Positions 31,915 to 42,184 are shown, counted from the stretch's first letter. The stretch is 64,000 nucleotides of DNA from Nothophaeocryptopus gaeumannii (GCA_031771865.1 JASISA010000003.1:310001-374000), one strand, 5' to 3'. Notes: generated by a model from the sequence alone, not told the origin. Numbers and translations: made by a program.

Positions 31915-33053
31915 ATGCCCAAGGCATTGGTGATCGAGCACACCGAGGGCAAGCCCGGCAAGGTCTACTACCCTCTCAAGATCATTGAACAGTCGGAGCC
32001 TCAACCGAAGCCCAATGAAGTCGTCGTCAAGATAACCGCCGCTGCATTGAACCACCGCGATCTCTTCATCCGTCAAGGCCTCTATGGCTCCATCGGGTTC
32101 GGCGTACCGATGCTCGCAGATGGCTGCGGTGTGGTAGTCAAGACAGGCAGCTCGACAGAGGCAAAGAAGTGGCAGGGCAAGAGGGTGATCCTGAACCCAG
32201 GCTCGGGCTGGAAAGATGATCCAGATGGACCAGAGGGCAAGGCATACGCGATACTGGGCGGGACTAAGCTCAACCCTTTGGGCACCGCCGCAGAGGTGGT
32301 CGTCATTGATGCTGGCGAGCTCGAGGAGGCGCCTAAGCACCTGAACAGCAACGAGGCTGCAGCCCTACCCCTCGCGGGTCTCACAGCATGGAGAGCAGTC
32401 ATGACCAAAAGCGGACAGGCGAAGCCTGGCAGAAACATACTTGTCACCGGCATCGGGGGCGGCGTCGCAATCATGGCCCTTCACTTCGGAGTCGCGTCTG
32501 GTGCGAATGTCTATGTCAGCTCTGGTAGTCAAGAGAAGCTCGATAAGGCGATGAGCTTGGGTGCGAAGGGTGGCATCAATTACAAGGAGAAGGACTGGGA
32601 CAAGATGCTCAAGGCGATGCTGCCAAAAGAGAGACAAAAGCTTGATGCCATCATTGATGGCGCAGGTGGAGATGTGGTCGACAAGGGTGCGAAGCTGCTG
32701 CGGGTAAGGCAGCCCGAGTCTGCACATATCGATTATCGCTGACGAAGTATTCTTAGGACGGCGGCATCATCGCGCAATATGGCATGACTGTCAGTCCCAA
32801 GATGAACTGGGTCATGACTGCTGTGCTGAAGAACATCGAACTCCGCGGCTCGACAATGGGGTCAAGGAAGGAATTTGCCGACTTAGTAAAGTTCGTGAAC
32901 GAGAAGGGCTTGAAGCCGCTGGTTTCGCGAAGTGCACAGGGCATCGATAACTTGAAGGATATCAACAGCTTGTTCGATGACATGCACAAGGGCTCTCAGT
33001 TGGGCAAGCTTGTCATTGAAATATCACCTGAAGATGCGAAGAGCAAGTTATAA
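31915..33053 (+). CDS. Zinc-type alcohol dehydrogenase-like / quinone oxidoreductase family
   Basis: Two exons, 31915-32703 and 32757-33053, with a 53-nt intron (GTAAGG...TTCTTAG), give a 361-aa medium-chain dehydrogenase/reductase. The GroES-like N-terminal domain has VVVKITAAALNHRDLFIRQG, then PMLADGCGVVVKTGS. The NAD(P)-binding Rossmann domain contains RNILVTGIGGGVAIMALHFG (GxGGGVA loop at about 176-184), then GANVYVSSGSQEKLDKAMSL. The C-terminal exon begins DGGIIAQYGMTVSPKMNWVM. The layout matches the YogA/YCR102C-like subgroup. The structural zinc-binding cysteine cluster of classical ADHs is absent, so it is probably an NADPH-dependent reductase. Substrate is unknown. The last helix ends PEDAKSKL; the final SKL could act as a type 1 peroxisomal targeting signal (PTS1). 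Confidence 0.9.
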
Positions 33054-33693
33054 GCTGACAAGGCGTAGACAGCGGAATATAAATGCCGCCAAGAGCCGGC
33101 GGGTTTCCCGTGCAAGCCGTTCGCTTCGCCAGATGCTCGCATCGACTTCGTTCCAGAATGGACATGCCCCCTACCTCTGTGCTTGCAAATGCGTCAGCCG
33201 TTCATCTCTTTTTCACGTGCATATGTCGTACGAAGGCGACTGACGGGAATGAAGAAATGAGAATTGCCAATGCACAGGACCGAAGTGACCGCCGTCGAGT
33301 TGCGAGATCCGACTAGCTGCCGAACGAAGTTAGAACAGGGCAGTGATGCTCCATCCCCACGGACCTGGGACTTCCGATGCCTACAGCACGGTCTCGGGCG
33401 GACCGGTCAGGGTAGAGCTTGGTTGGGAACAAGAGCCTGGGTCGCATGCCAAATCAAACAGTACGTCGAGACTTCAGAGGACATTGCTTGCGGCAGAGAA
33501 GCTGAACATGCAGAGGCGGGTTGGAGAGTTACACATGGCAGTAAAGATGACAGTGCTGAGTTGAGGCAATGCATGGATCATCCACAAAACCATTTCTTCT
33601 TTTACTCGCACATGGTATATACAAACGTACTTAATTCAAACCTTTAGAATGCGCCTCTCCACTGTACTCCTTGAGACGTGATATTGCTTCCCC
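33054..33693. other. Convergent intergenic region, no gene seen
   Basis: Tail-to-tail region between the dehydrogenase and the MET8 gene. Short frames only. Confidence 0.5.
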
Positions 33694-34517
33694 TCATATC
33701 ACACAACTCCAACCCCAGCCCCCATCAAACTCCCACGGCCCTCTTAGATCCGTCAAGCTGGGCACTTGATCTGGGGCGTAGTATTGCAACAAAGCCTCCA
33801 TATCCTCCTCCTCCATCTCACACAAATCTTCCAACGTCCACTTTACACAAACTTTACTCATCCACCCCATGCGCTTCGGTCCTGCCTCTATATCAGGCGC
33901 GACCTCCCTCAACTTCCTCCGTAATCGTCCAACCTTCATTATCGCATCGCCCATATTCGGCGGAAGTGAGGCCGCTATTCGTCGTCTGACGATATTTGCC
34001 ATTTTTGGTCCGTTGCCGTTTGTGGACACCATTATCTGTAACGGGCCATCGCGGTGGACGGATCCGAAGTAAAAATCACACTCTGGCGGTACGTCTGCGA
34101 TGTTTGCTGCTATCTTCTTCTCTTTACATAGTTTCCATATGCGTGAGCTCGCCTCTGGGTCGTCTATGGCTGTCAAAACCATTGATATGTCCGGATCATC
34201 GAGGTCGGAGGGTTCGAATACGCGGTCGATGTAGGTTACTTGTTTGAGTGCGATGCGGTGGGCGACTTCGGGGTTGAGGCCCGCGGTGGAGGGAGAAATG
34301 AGCGTTACGGCGGCGTCGGCGTTTAGGAGGTTGAGGATGCGGCCGGCTGCGACCTGTCAGATCGGATATATCTCAATGTGTGTTCTAGTGATAAGTTGGG
34401 TGTTTGGGGACGTACTTCGCCGCCGCCTATGACTAGGACTTTTTTGTTGCGGACTTGCCAGGCAAGGATGAGGGAGCCGCCGCCTTCGACTTTGGGGAAT
34501 TGATCATGGTCGGTCAT
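33694..34517 (-). CDS. MET8: Siroheme synthase Met8 (precorrin-2 dehydrogenase/ferrochelatase)
   Basis: Two exons, 34416-34517 and 33694-34353, with a 62-nt intron (GTACGT...CTGACAG), give 253 aa. The protein oxidises precorrin-2 and inserts iron to make siroheme for sulfite and nitrite reductases. The N-terminus has GGGSLILAWQVRNKKVLVIG, then GGEVAAGRILNLL, which spans the splice junction and forms the NAD-binding Rossmann loop GGGxxAxxR. Further motifs are DISMVLTAIDDPEASSRIWK and IAANIADVPPECDFYFGSVH; the latter, with D-V-P-P-x-C-D-F-x-F, is a Met8/CysG signature. LQIMVSTNGNGPKMANIVRR follows and is also typical (STNGxGPxxA). The length matches yeast Met8 (274 aa). The gene is divergent from PEP7. 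Confidence 0.93.
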
Positions 34518-35050
34518 GGTGGGTGGATGTAGGTGGGTGGAGAGGAAAGGGTGATGAGAAGAGAGAGGAGTTTGGACATGCGATAAGAATCCGGAGATGC
34601 ATGTGAAAGAAGAATGCACAGACACGAGAGCCAATCGCGCGACGTCATGATATGGCACGGGATGTTGCTGAGTCAGCGGCGACCCAAGAACTTCAATATC
34701 GACTCAAACATGGCCATGTTCGAGTGCATGCTGTACTCTAGGGAGTAGCATGACATATGAGAATTCTGTCCAGCTTTAGCGGGTATTCGAGTGTGTGGTT
34801 GGGAGAGAAGAGGGAGGTGTGCAAGGTGCAAGGTATTTCGGCATTCGATCCGAGCCTTCCAGAAGTCTTTGGCCCCACCCCACTAGAGTGACGCCGAACC
34901 TCAGGCACGCCTTCCGGCTCCGTAGCTTCACCTCTTGCCCTTTGCTCTTGCAGGTGTGGAAGGAAGGGTGCATGTGATTGCCGCGCGACGTCCTTATATT
35001 GGCGACATGGACCGCGACTGTGAGCTTCGAGCATCGATATAACGCCGGCC
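34518..35050. promoter_or_regulatory. Divergent promoter region, MET8 / PEP7
   Basis: About 530 bp between divergent start codons. A 178-codon minus-strand frame that overlaps the PEP7 start has no protein character. No regulatory site is claimed. Confidence 0.4.
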
Positions 35051-37273
35051 ATGTCAGCGCGACGGCAGCTGGGCGGTGGACGCGTACTGGGCAGCGGTAA
35101 GAACCTCGCCCCGCCAGGCACCGCTACACCTCCGTCGACATCGCCAGCACGGCCGAAACGCATACAGCAAGCACAAGCCGTCCGCTCTGGACTGCTATCG
35201 CCGTCGGATAGCTCGGTCTCGCTCAGCTCCAACACTTCGAGCACACCCATTTCCACCGATCCCGAGGACCTCACTTCCCGAATCGCCCTCGATGCCTATG
35301 GAGTCGCCCAGGCCGCGGCGGCCGCGACGAACCGCATGGTCTGCCCGATATGCAGCGAAGAGATGGTATGTGCAGGAAGGAATCATGGATGAGACACTGA
35401 ATACTGACTTGTTCAGATGACGCTTCTGCAGCTGAACAGGTAGGTACGCGAATTACGGAGAGCTGGAAATATACAAAAAGCATCCCTGACCGGGGGCACA
35501 GACATATCGATGACAACCATGCCAACTTGGAGGAAATCGAACAGGACGAAGCGAAAACGTGGTTCAAGCAGCAAATGACCAAGGCCAAGAAATTCCAGCC
35601 TCTGGCGCTGATCAACCAGAAATTGCGAGGGCTAGAGGTTTTCGAATCCAACGATGAGCTCCCTATTCCGAGCTTACCTGCACGCATAACTTCTGGAAGT
35701 CGAGATGCGTCGCCAGCTCCGGTCGCACCAGCAGCGCCCAAGATCCCGGAGACTCCAAACCCAGACGAGGTTGTGACCAGAGCTCACTGGCAGCGGCCAA
35801 CCATGAACGATGCCCGTGCAGATCCCATGTGCGGGAAGAGACTAGGTGCTGCCAACGGGCAAATTCACTGCAGACACTGTGGCAAGCTATTCTGTGAGGA
35901 ACATACTATGTACCAGATGAAGCTATCCCGCTCTGCACAGCATGAACCGGTTCGAGGGCTGTGGTGTCGGGTTTGTGAGACTTGCTATAAGACACGGCCT
36001 GGATACAACGACCATACCGGCTTCGAGCGGAACCATACCGACTTCTTTAAATTCGCTCGGCGGAAGACAGTCGACAAGCAGTATCTTGAGACGAGCCGCC
36101 TGGAAACAAGATTGACCCGACTTACCCAAATTTTAGCTAATCCGCCGCCGGTAGAGCAGAATCAAACCACCGGCAACTGGATCTGGTCATCTCTTGCCGG
36201 TAACAAGTCCCAAATACGAGCTCTCGAGGAATCAATCGTACCCTGGCAGGATGATACGATTGTTGCTGAATGCCCATTTTGCCAGCAGCCTTTCTCGCAA
36301 TACACTTTACGTAGACATCATTGCCGAATATGTGGCCGTGTTGTCTGCGGCGACCCGGCGACGGCATGTTCGTCCGAGATAGGGCTCGACGTTGCCACTA
36401 CCAGTGGGTTGACCCTTTATCAACACACGACAGTGCTGATCAAATGCAGTAGCTGACGCGAACTCAGAAAAGCCAGATGGTAAAGTTGCAGTTGATGTGC
36501 GCATGTGTAAGGACTGTCAGCGCACAATCTTTAGCAAAGCAGACTTCGCGCGCGAGCTGAACACTCAAACCCCGGACCAGCGAGCTTATCAGAACTTGAT
36601 TCAGTTTGAGCATGGCATCCGACTGCTATTACCGAAGTTTCAGCGATTGCTCGGACCACTGCAAGACCCAGAGAACCCGCCGACACCTGCGCAGCTCGCA
36701 GAAGCCTCGAAAGTGCGGAAGCGACTCATGGACGCATTCACACAGTATGATGTTGCAGCGCGACGCATACGGGACATGCCTACGCAGAGCCCGACGCAAG
36801 AGAGACTACAAAAAGCTATTTATCAGCAAGCTTCGACATTTCTGCATATTCACATGCTACCGCTGAAATCTCTCCCGAAGATAATGAAGCATGCAACACC
36901 AAACGGCCTACGCAGCCCTCCGAATACCAACGGCAAGCAACCGAACGCTTTATCGGCTATCAATTACAACAGAATCGCCAATGAAAGCAGTCATCGCCCA
37001 GGAAGCAGTCGCAGCAGTAGTCAGAGCTCCGTGATAGTCACTGCGTTAGAGGCTGAGGAGAAGGAATTGAAGGAGAAGTTGATCGTTCTGGAGGAGCAGA
37101 AGTTTTTTCTGTCTGAGATGATTGCTGATGCTAGCAAACGCCGGAAATACGATGAGGTATCTGCGCTCTCATCAAACGTGGAAGAGATCTCGAAGGAAAT
37201 CGACCAAATTCAAGCACAGATCGCTGGCATGGACTTTGCTGGCGCCTATGCTGCAGACGGTGCGATCAAGTGA
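35051..37273 (+). CDS. PEP7: FYVE-domain Rab5 effector Pep7/Vac1 (rabenosyn-like)
   Basis: Four exons: 35051-35365, 35417-35439, 35502-36403 and 36453-37273, with introns of 51, 62 and 49 nt, giving 686 aa. The protein tethers vesicles at endosomes through Rab5/Vps21, PI3P and the SNARE machinery. The N-terminal ~95 residues are disordered. A C2H2 finger (MVCPICSEEM/MTLLQLNR/HIDDNH) is assembled across a 23-nt micro-exon. A first FYVE-related zinc domain holds HCRHCGKLFCEEH and LWCRVCETC. The true FYVE domain has CPFCQQPF, the PI3P-binding TLRRHHCRICGRVVCG and RMCKDCQRTIF; the third intron lies inside it and its boundaries are the least certain. The C-terminus has helices, EAEEKELKEKLIVLEEQKFF and EVSALSSNVEEISKEIDQIQ, that form coiled coils like Rab-binding regions. 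The domain order matches yeast Vac1/Pep7. Confidence 0.9.
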
Positions 37274-37301
37274 ACGAGGCCATTACGAATCACGACACGA
37301 A

Positions 37302-38693
37302 CTACCATGCAAGCCCAATAGAGGCTTGCGTTTCACCGTCTTGTCCAGCGGCGGCCTCTAGCTCCTTGCAAAGATCGTCCGCAACCTGGCAAGCTTTACT
37401 TGTCTCCCGCAAACGAGACGCTGGGAACACGTCATACCCCATCAACCTCTCAAGTCGGGTATGCGCATGGATCTCGCCCAAAAGAGGCTCCTGTGATGCC
37501 GGGTCCGGAATGTCGCCCACATGCTTGACCTGGTCGAAGCTTGCCTGCATAGCCCGAGTACTCTCCATCACCTCGGCTTTCATCGAGTCGATACAGAACT
37601 GGATGGCTTGATCCGGACGAGAGGAGTAGAGGTGGCAAACAAGATCGCAGGCTTCCGACGCTGTCGGAATGACTGATATCGTCAAGAATAAGTCGCCATT
37701 TGCAGAGCGCAACAACTTAGTCAGTGGTGAGAGCTCGAATTCGGCGGGCCACCTCGACGAGGCGAACGACACAAGCAGATCTTGTATTCGTGGTTTGCTC
37801 GCCAGTGATCGAATACGAAATGATCCATTCAGAATAGCCATCTTCCAATTGAACTTTGCTTCAGTCTTCCAGCTGTCGAGGAGGCGCAGCTTTGCTCTCA
37901 TTGGAACACCAACTCGAATCGTAAGACCGTCGCTGCCGTACACATCGAAGTTAACATAGACGAATCCGCTGCTGTCGCTCCAGCAACGAATCTCGAACAA
38001 GCCATTTTCGGCTTTATTGAAGCCAGCGACTTCTTCGAACTTGGGTGCATGCACCAGCTTGCCCGTCGAGTCGTATGTCCAACCGTGGTACTTGCACCGC
38101 AAAATCTGGCTGCTTCCGCAGGTTCTGTTTGCCACATTGTACGCTCTATGGCGGCAGACATTGTGGAACGCCCTCAACCTCCGATCTTTGCCCAGAATGA
38201 CGATGAAGCTGAAGTCGGCGATGCTGAATGTGCGGAAGTCCCCCAGTTTCTTGAAGAGTGATGTATGGGTGACATGAAGCCAGGTTTTGGAAAATATTGC
38301 ACGCTTCTCCAGGTCGCAGAGCTTCTGAGATGTCCACCAGTCCTGCGGAAAGTCAAGTTCCTTCGTGACAGCCGGACTAGTGAGCTCCTGGAAGACCTGT
38401 TGTTTGCCCTTGGTCTTATGCTTGACATACTGCTGTCGAAAACATTGTAACCTTCGCTTGGTGTGACGCACGCAGAAGGGCAGGCAGAACCCGAGTGACA
38501 ATGCTGCGATGAGGGAAGAGATGATGGCCAGGTAAGGTTGCCAGCGACTGAGGTCTGCTAACGCTTGGCTTGCTAGCTCTGGCATGTAGAGCAAGGCCAT
38601 TCTGATGCTTGGGTACGAGCAAGCGCAGACGACCACTGTCGGCCACCGATGATCGATGTACTTAACAGCACGAACTGAGCAGCTGCTGATCAT
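37302..38693 (-). CDS. Membrane-anchored Rieske [2Fe-2S] protein with degenerate oxygenase domain
   Basis: Single-exon 463-aa protein. A hydrophobic segment at about 53-73 (PYLAIISSLIAALSLGFCLP) followed by basic residues looks like a membrane anchor. The next part, DWWTSQKLCDLEKRAIFSKT, is the usual start of choline/carnitine-monooxygenase-like Rieske oxygenases. The Rieske motif is complete: Cys180-x-His182 in HNVCRHRAYN, then Cys200-x2-His203 in ILRCKYHGWTYD. The C-terminal half should carry an E/DxxHxxxxH mononuclear-iron motif after the FNWK signature. Here FNWKMAILNGSFRIRSLASK follows, with none of the ligands. So the cluster for electron transfer is kept but the oxygen-activating site appears lost. 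The stop codon lies 28 bp from the stop of PEP7. Its divergent neighbour has the reverse pattern. Enzyme activity is unknown. Confidence 0.85.
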   Translation of the reverse strand: MISSCSVRAVKYIDHRWPTVVVCACSYPSIRMALLYMPELASQALADLSRWQPYLAIISSLIAALSLGFCLPFCVRHTKRRLQCFRQQYVKHKTKGKQQVFQELTSPAVTKELDFPQDWWTSQKLCDLEKRAIFSKTWLHVTHTSLFKKLGDFRTFSIADFSFIVILGKDRRLRAFHNVCRHRAYNVANRTCGSSQILRCKYHGWTYDSTGKLVHAPKFEEVAGFNKAENGLFEIRCWSDSSGFVYVNFDVYGSDGLTIRVGVPMRAKLRLLDSWKTEAKFNWKMAILNGSFRIRSLASKPRIQDLLVSFASSRWPAEFELSPLTKLLRSANGDLFLTISVIPTASEACDLVCHLYSSRPDQAIQFCIDSMKAEVMESTRAMQASFDQVKHVGDIPDPASQEPLLGEIHAHTRLERLMGYDVFPASRLRETSKACQVADDLCKELEAAAGQDGETQASIGLAW

Positions 38694-39184
38694 CTAGTTG
38701 ACGTATCTCATTGCTCGAGGCTGAACTTGCAGCTGCCCCAGAAATTGCCGACTCTGATCAGCGGAGACTCCAGCCAAATAACAATTGCGAAACACCCTTC
38801 TATCTGATTGTTCACATCACTTGCGACATACGCAATCAGGCTATTCCGGTACGTACATGCACGATGACCATCTACCGCACGCTTTTTCTCTCCCGAGGAC
38901 CCACTTCTGGACAATGGAGCCTGAACAGGCAATTTCTGATCTGACATCGAGATCTGCGCTATCTTCCGCGAGAATGATGGAGATAGCACTGCAGGCCATT
39001 GGAGAGGTGCTTGCATCACAATGGCTAAGCTACGGCTCAAATCAGCCGACCCTCATGAGCTAAGCAGGCCCTTGTCTCTGCCAGTGAGCCCGTGATAAGC
39101 CGCAGAGCACCTCGAGCAGCTAATGTGGATGACGCTTTGCAGACAACAGAGCACATAGAGACGACACTGTTCTCTCAGACCGCG
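38694..39184. promoter_or_regulatory. Shared promoter region of the two Rieske-related genes
   Basis: About 490 bp between the divergent ATGs of the Rieske protein and the Rieske-less oxygenase. A shared bidirectional promoter would allow co-expression, but this is inference. The plus-strand frame is open back to about 39092 without an ATG. No binding site is claimed. Confidence 0.45.
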
Positions 39185-40225
39185 ATGTCAACCTCACTTC
39201 CAAGAACATTACCAGCTTCATGGTATTGCAGTAAACCTCTATATCAACTCGAACAGCGCGCCGTCTTCCAGAAGGCGTGGTACCTCCTTGGCCCTGTCAT
39301 CAAGTTCAAACAAGACGAGTCCATCGAATATGAGTTTGCCGGTGTCAAACTCCGCGTCACTCGCGGTTCCGATGATGAAGAGGACGTTGATGTTCGGCAA
39401 GCAGAACACGACGGCAAACTCTTGGAAATGCACATAACCAAAACCGGCCTTCTCTTCACAACCATCTCATCGGAAGCGCCCAGCTTCGACGACTTCTTTC
39501 CAGGTCTAGAAGATCTCCTCTCAACAGTCGACTTCCGCGCCCGTCCTTACCGTCGCAGCATCTCCTACGAAGGCCACTTCAACTGGAAGACTATGGTGGA
39601 CGGATATCAAGAATGCCTGCATTGTGCCTATACGCATCCGAGTTTTTCGGTGCTTTATCCTCCTACCAGCTATGCTGTGGAGAATAAGGAGAATTGGTGC
39701 AGACATATTGCGGATCCGGAGAAGCCGGATGATGGGTTGCTTTTGTATTTGTTCCCCATCTGTACACTCAACGTCTACGGCGGCGGTATGTCACTTTTCA
39801 GGGTTTGTCCGACTGATGAGCCGGGGACCACGAGGATGGAGTTTGATTATTTTAATGTTGAAGAAGGGGAGAAATTTGAAGAATACTATACTTTCGTGAG
39901 ACAAGTTGCTATTGAGGATTATGAGCTTTGTGAGAAGGCGCAGTATAACCTCGAGCGAGGGATCTATGCGGAGGGAATACTGAATCCAGTGAAGGAGAAT
40001 GGTGTTGCGTATTATCAGCAGAGGGTGTTGGAGTTTGTTTTGGAGCAACATCGGATTGACAAGGAGGCCAGGGCGAAGGAGGTAGCTGTGGAGGTGGAGG
40101 GGAGAGGCATGCTCAGAGCTGCGATCGCGTCTGACGTGCAGATGGGGGATCGAAGCTCCTGTTTAGGCAATACGACAGCTGCGCCGGACGGAGCTGGGGT
40201 TGGGATGAGTGTTGAGGTGCAGTGA
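39185..40225 (+). CDS. Rieske-less ring-hydroxylase/CMO-like oxygenase catalytic subunit
   Basis: Single-exon 346-aa protein from the ATG at 39185 (MSTSLPRTLPASWYCSKPLY). The start LPASWYCSKPLYQLEQRAVF is the normal N-terminus of choline/carnitine-monooxygenase-like enzymes. The region where the CxH...CxxH Rieske motif should lie (about 50-95) reads FAGVKLRVTRGSDDEEDVDV and on, with no Cys or CxH pair. The catalytic domain is intact: GHFNWKTMVDGYQECLHCAY followed by TH, giving Glu143, His146 and His151, plus a candidate third ligand Asp245 in AIEDYELCEKAQ. Such enzymes need a Rieske centre to feed electrons to the iron, and this protein has none. The divergent neighbour could supply it. The coding sequence across the gap is unbroken, so an assembly error is not obvious. 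Substrate is unknown; the family oxidises quaternary amines. Confidence 0.85.
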   Translation: MSTSLPRTLPASWYCSKPLYQLEQRAVFQKAWYLLGPVIKFKQDESIEYEFAGVKLRVTRGSDDEEDVDVRQAEHDGKLLEMHITKTGLLFTTISSEAPSFDDFFPGLEDLLSTVDFRARPYRRSISYEGHFNWKTMVDGYQECLHCAYTHPSFSVLYPPTSYAVENKENWCRHIADPEKPDDGLLLYLFPICTLNVYGGGMSLFRVCPTDEPGTTRMEFDYFNVEEGEKFEEYYTFVRQVAIEDYELCEKAQYNLERGIYAEGILNPVKENGVAYYQQRVLEFVLEQHRIDKEARAKEVAVEVEGRGMLRAAIASDVQMGDRSSCLGNTTAAPDGAGVGMSVEVQ

Positions 40226-40390
40226 TGACGACGACGACGCAGTGATATTTCTGTAATATGGCATTGTCCTCGAGATAACGAGATTTTGGGAAATAGAGTC
40301 GTTGCATTCAAGCTCATATGCGCCCAATCCAGTGCACCCGTCCCTCGCCATGGTACGTATTAGAGTGTCAGCATCGATGCTCCGAGCTAC

Positions 40391-42184
40391 CTACTTGTTT
40401 TCCAACATGTGTGCCTCCATGTACAATGTTCCATACCCAGCCTGCACCATCCCTCTGTCCAAGAAGTCGACCAGGTTGTGATATCCTTGCGATTTTTCGC
40501 TCTGATGAAAACGGTACATCTTCATTCCGACGTTCTTCTGTGGCAGGACCCAGAAGCCCCATTCCCAATTCTGAGCACTAGCACCGTTGTAAAGTGCTCT
40601 TGTATTGTTGTTACATCGATTGAGGATCTTGCGCAGTTTTCCAGCGATGGCAGACTGCTTGCCTTCTTTCTTCGCCATGACCTCGAATGTGATATCCTTG
40701 GGAAGATCGGTCGACCCAAGGTCCCATTCCTCCTCGTCGAGATGACTGACGAGTCGGACGGCGAGGTGTACGAGCTCGTCCTCGGCAAGCTGAGCCTTGC
40801 GCCTGAATGCTGATCCTGAATAGGAGGCGAAGGTGAGAGTTGGTAGGTCCGGTAGCGACTGCTCTTGGCTTTCTCTGATGAGTCTGCGTGTTTCTTCAGC
40901 CGAGCCAGTGCGATATTCGCCATCTTCAATGGACCCGATTAAGTCACCATTGATTCTCCTCGTAGGCACAAAGAGAGGCACGCTGACATCGACCGGTGTC
41001 AAGACCACGTAGCTCATCTGTGAGTGTTGAGATATGGTCGACAAGGCGAGAGATTTCTGCCCCAGGGCCGAAAGCGGCGCGGTTCCCAATACCCGATATC
41101 TTTCCTGGGCTGGAACTTCGAGTGGCACTTGTGCATTTGGATCAACTTCGTGGGCGGGTCTGGTGCTGAACGGGACAAACACAGGCACGGTCGGCCTTTT
41201 GACCAAAGCCTTGACGTGTGAGTCGTAGAACAAGTCCCGAATGTGTCTGAATCGGAGCTGGCCGTTCTCATACGATGCAGTATACGCATAGCGAGAGTCG
41301 GACGTATCGCCACCCATATGAATGTCGTAACTCAGTCCACTGACGGCATCACCGGTGTCCAGTCGGCCCTTGACTTTGTCAAACACACTTTGCTTCCTAC
41401 TGTGGGCCTCGATAAGTGGAAAGAGGCCTCTTGTGATATCGGTCTTCATGCTCATGCCTTTCATTAGGAATGGATCTGCACCGGATGGCTCAGCAGTATC
41501 AGCGGTTAGGTAAAGCACGACATCCGCTTTGTCGTGTTCCTGGGGTGTTGCCGATGGATGGGTCTTTCGGCGATATACCATCTCTCCAGGATCATCTTCG
41601 AAAGTGACCGACGGGATGTATGGGACGGTCCATCGAACATCAAAATCTCCCAGTATCTCTGCTTTGGGAGCTTCGTGCTTCTTCGGAATTCCAATTGTGA
41701 CCAGCACTCTGGCTATTCCAGAACCGATACGATCACGCCCGTTGTAGATCATGAGATCATCCACGGTATTGATGAGGATGCTGTTCGCTCCTTCGTCACC
41801 TCTTGAGGTCTCGGAGCCCGCGGCGTTGTCGGTCGGTGCCATCTGAAACTCGGCTCTGAGTACGAATGTCTCGCCTCCTCCAAGCATGTCGCCGTATCTG
41901 AACATCATCCCAATGCATTCGCCGTTGATAGTCCTTATCAGGTCATCCATGGGCGCATCTTTGCTCACTATATGAAGAATGGGAGCCCAAGACACAAGAC
42001 CAGATGCTGAAGGTGAAAATTGGAACTTGATGAAGACGGCAGCTTGATTGGGCTTGATGTGCGCCCTGTTGGTGTCGGCAGGAAACTGAGACGGATCGGA
42101 AGGCTCAGGTGTGCCCGATGGCAGTGAATAGATGTCCCATCCGGAACCGGGCGCTGGAGTTCGTACTTCGTAGATGTCGACCAT
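40391..42184 (-). CDS. Unrecognised fungal family, copy 1 (intact)
   Basis: Single-exon 597-aa protein from the ATG at 42184 (MVDIYEVRTPAPGSGWDIYS). I do not recognise the family. It is cytosolic or nuclear by appearance, with no signal peptide, transmembrane segment or metal motif. Conserved blocks shared with copies 2-4 are: N-terminal D-[IL]-YE-[VL]-R..P...GW (residues 3-16); AAVFIKFQF; NTVDDLM; a V-Y-R-R block (PSVTFEDDPGEMVYRRK); TRRINGDLIGSI; LVHLAVRLVSHL; and a C-terminal signature of W-x-FWVLPQ, a hydrophobic stretch and TLYMEAHMLENK at the very end. It is the only copy without a frame disruption. It is convergent with the Rieske-less oxygenase gene, 165 bp away. Confidence 0.75.
   Translation of the reverse strand: MVDIYEVRTPAPGSGWDIYSLPSGTPEPSDPSQFPADTNRAHIKPNQAAVFIKFQFSPSASGLVSWAPILHIVSKDAPMDDLIRTINGECIGMMFRYGDMLGGGETFVLRAEFQMAPTDNAAGSETSRGDEGANSILINTVDDLMIYNGRDRIGSGIARVLVTIGIPKKHEAPKAEILGDFDVRWTVPYIPSVTFEDDPGEMVYRRKTHPSATPQEHDKADVVLYLTADTAEPSGADPFLMKGMSMKTDITRGLFPLIEAHSRKQSVFDKVKGRLDTGDAVSGLSYDIHMGGDTSDSRYAYTASYENGQLRFRHIRDLFYDSHVKALVKRPTVPVFVPFSTRPAHEVDPNAQVPLEVPAQERYRVLGTAPLSALGQKSLALSTISQHSQMSYVVLTPVDVSVPLFVPTRRINGDLIGSIEDGEYRTGSAEETRRLIRESQEQSLPDLPTLTFASYSGSAFRRKAQLAEDELVHLAVRLVSHLDEEEWDLGSTDLPKDITFEVMAKKEGKQSAIAGKLRKILNRCNNNTRALYNGASAQNWEWGFWVLPQKNVGMKMYRFHQSEKSQGYHNLVDFLDRGMVQAGYGTLYMEAHMLENK

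Noticed and set aside
34738..35274. Minus-strand 178-codon open frame across the PEP7 start
   Set aside because: It overlaps the supported PEP7 first exon, has no domain and is rich in chance-like Arg/Ser/Pro text.
39092..39184. Upstream extension of the Rieske-less oxygenase
   Set aside because: It has no ATG, so a hidden Rieske domain cannot be supplied from this stretch; it also has no CxH motif.
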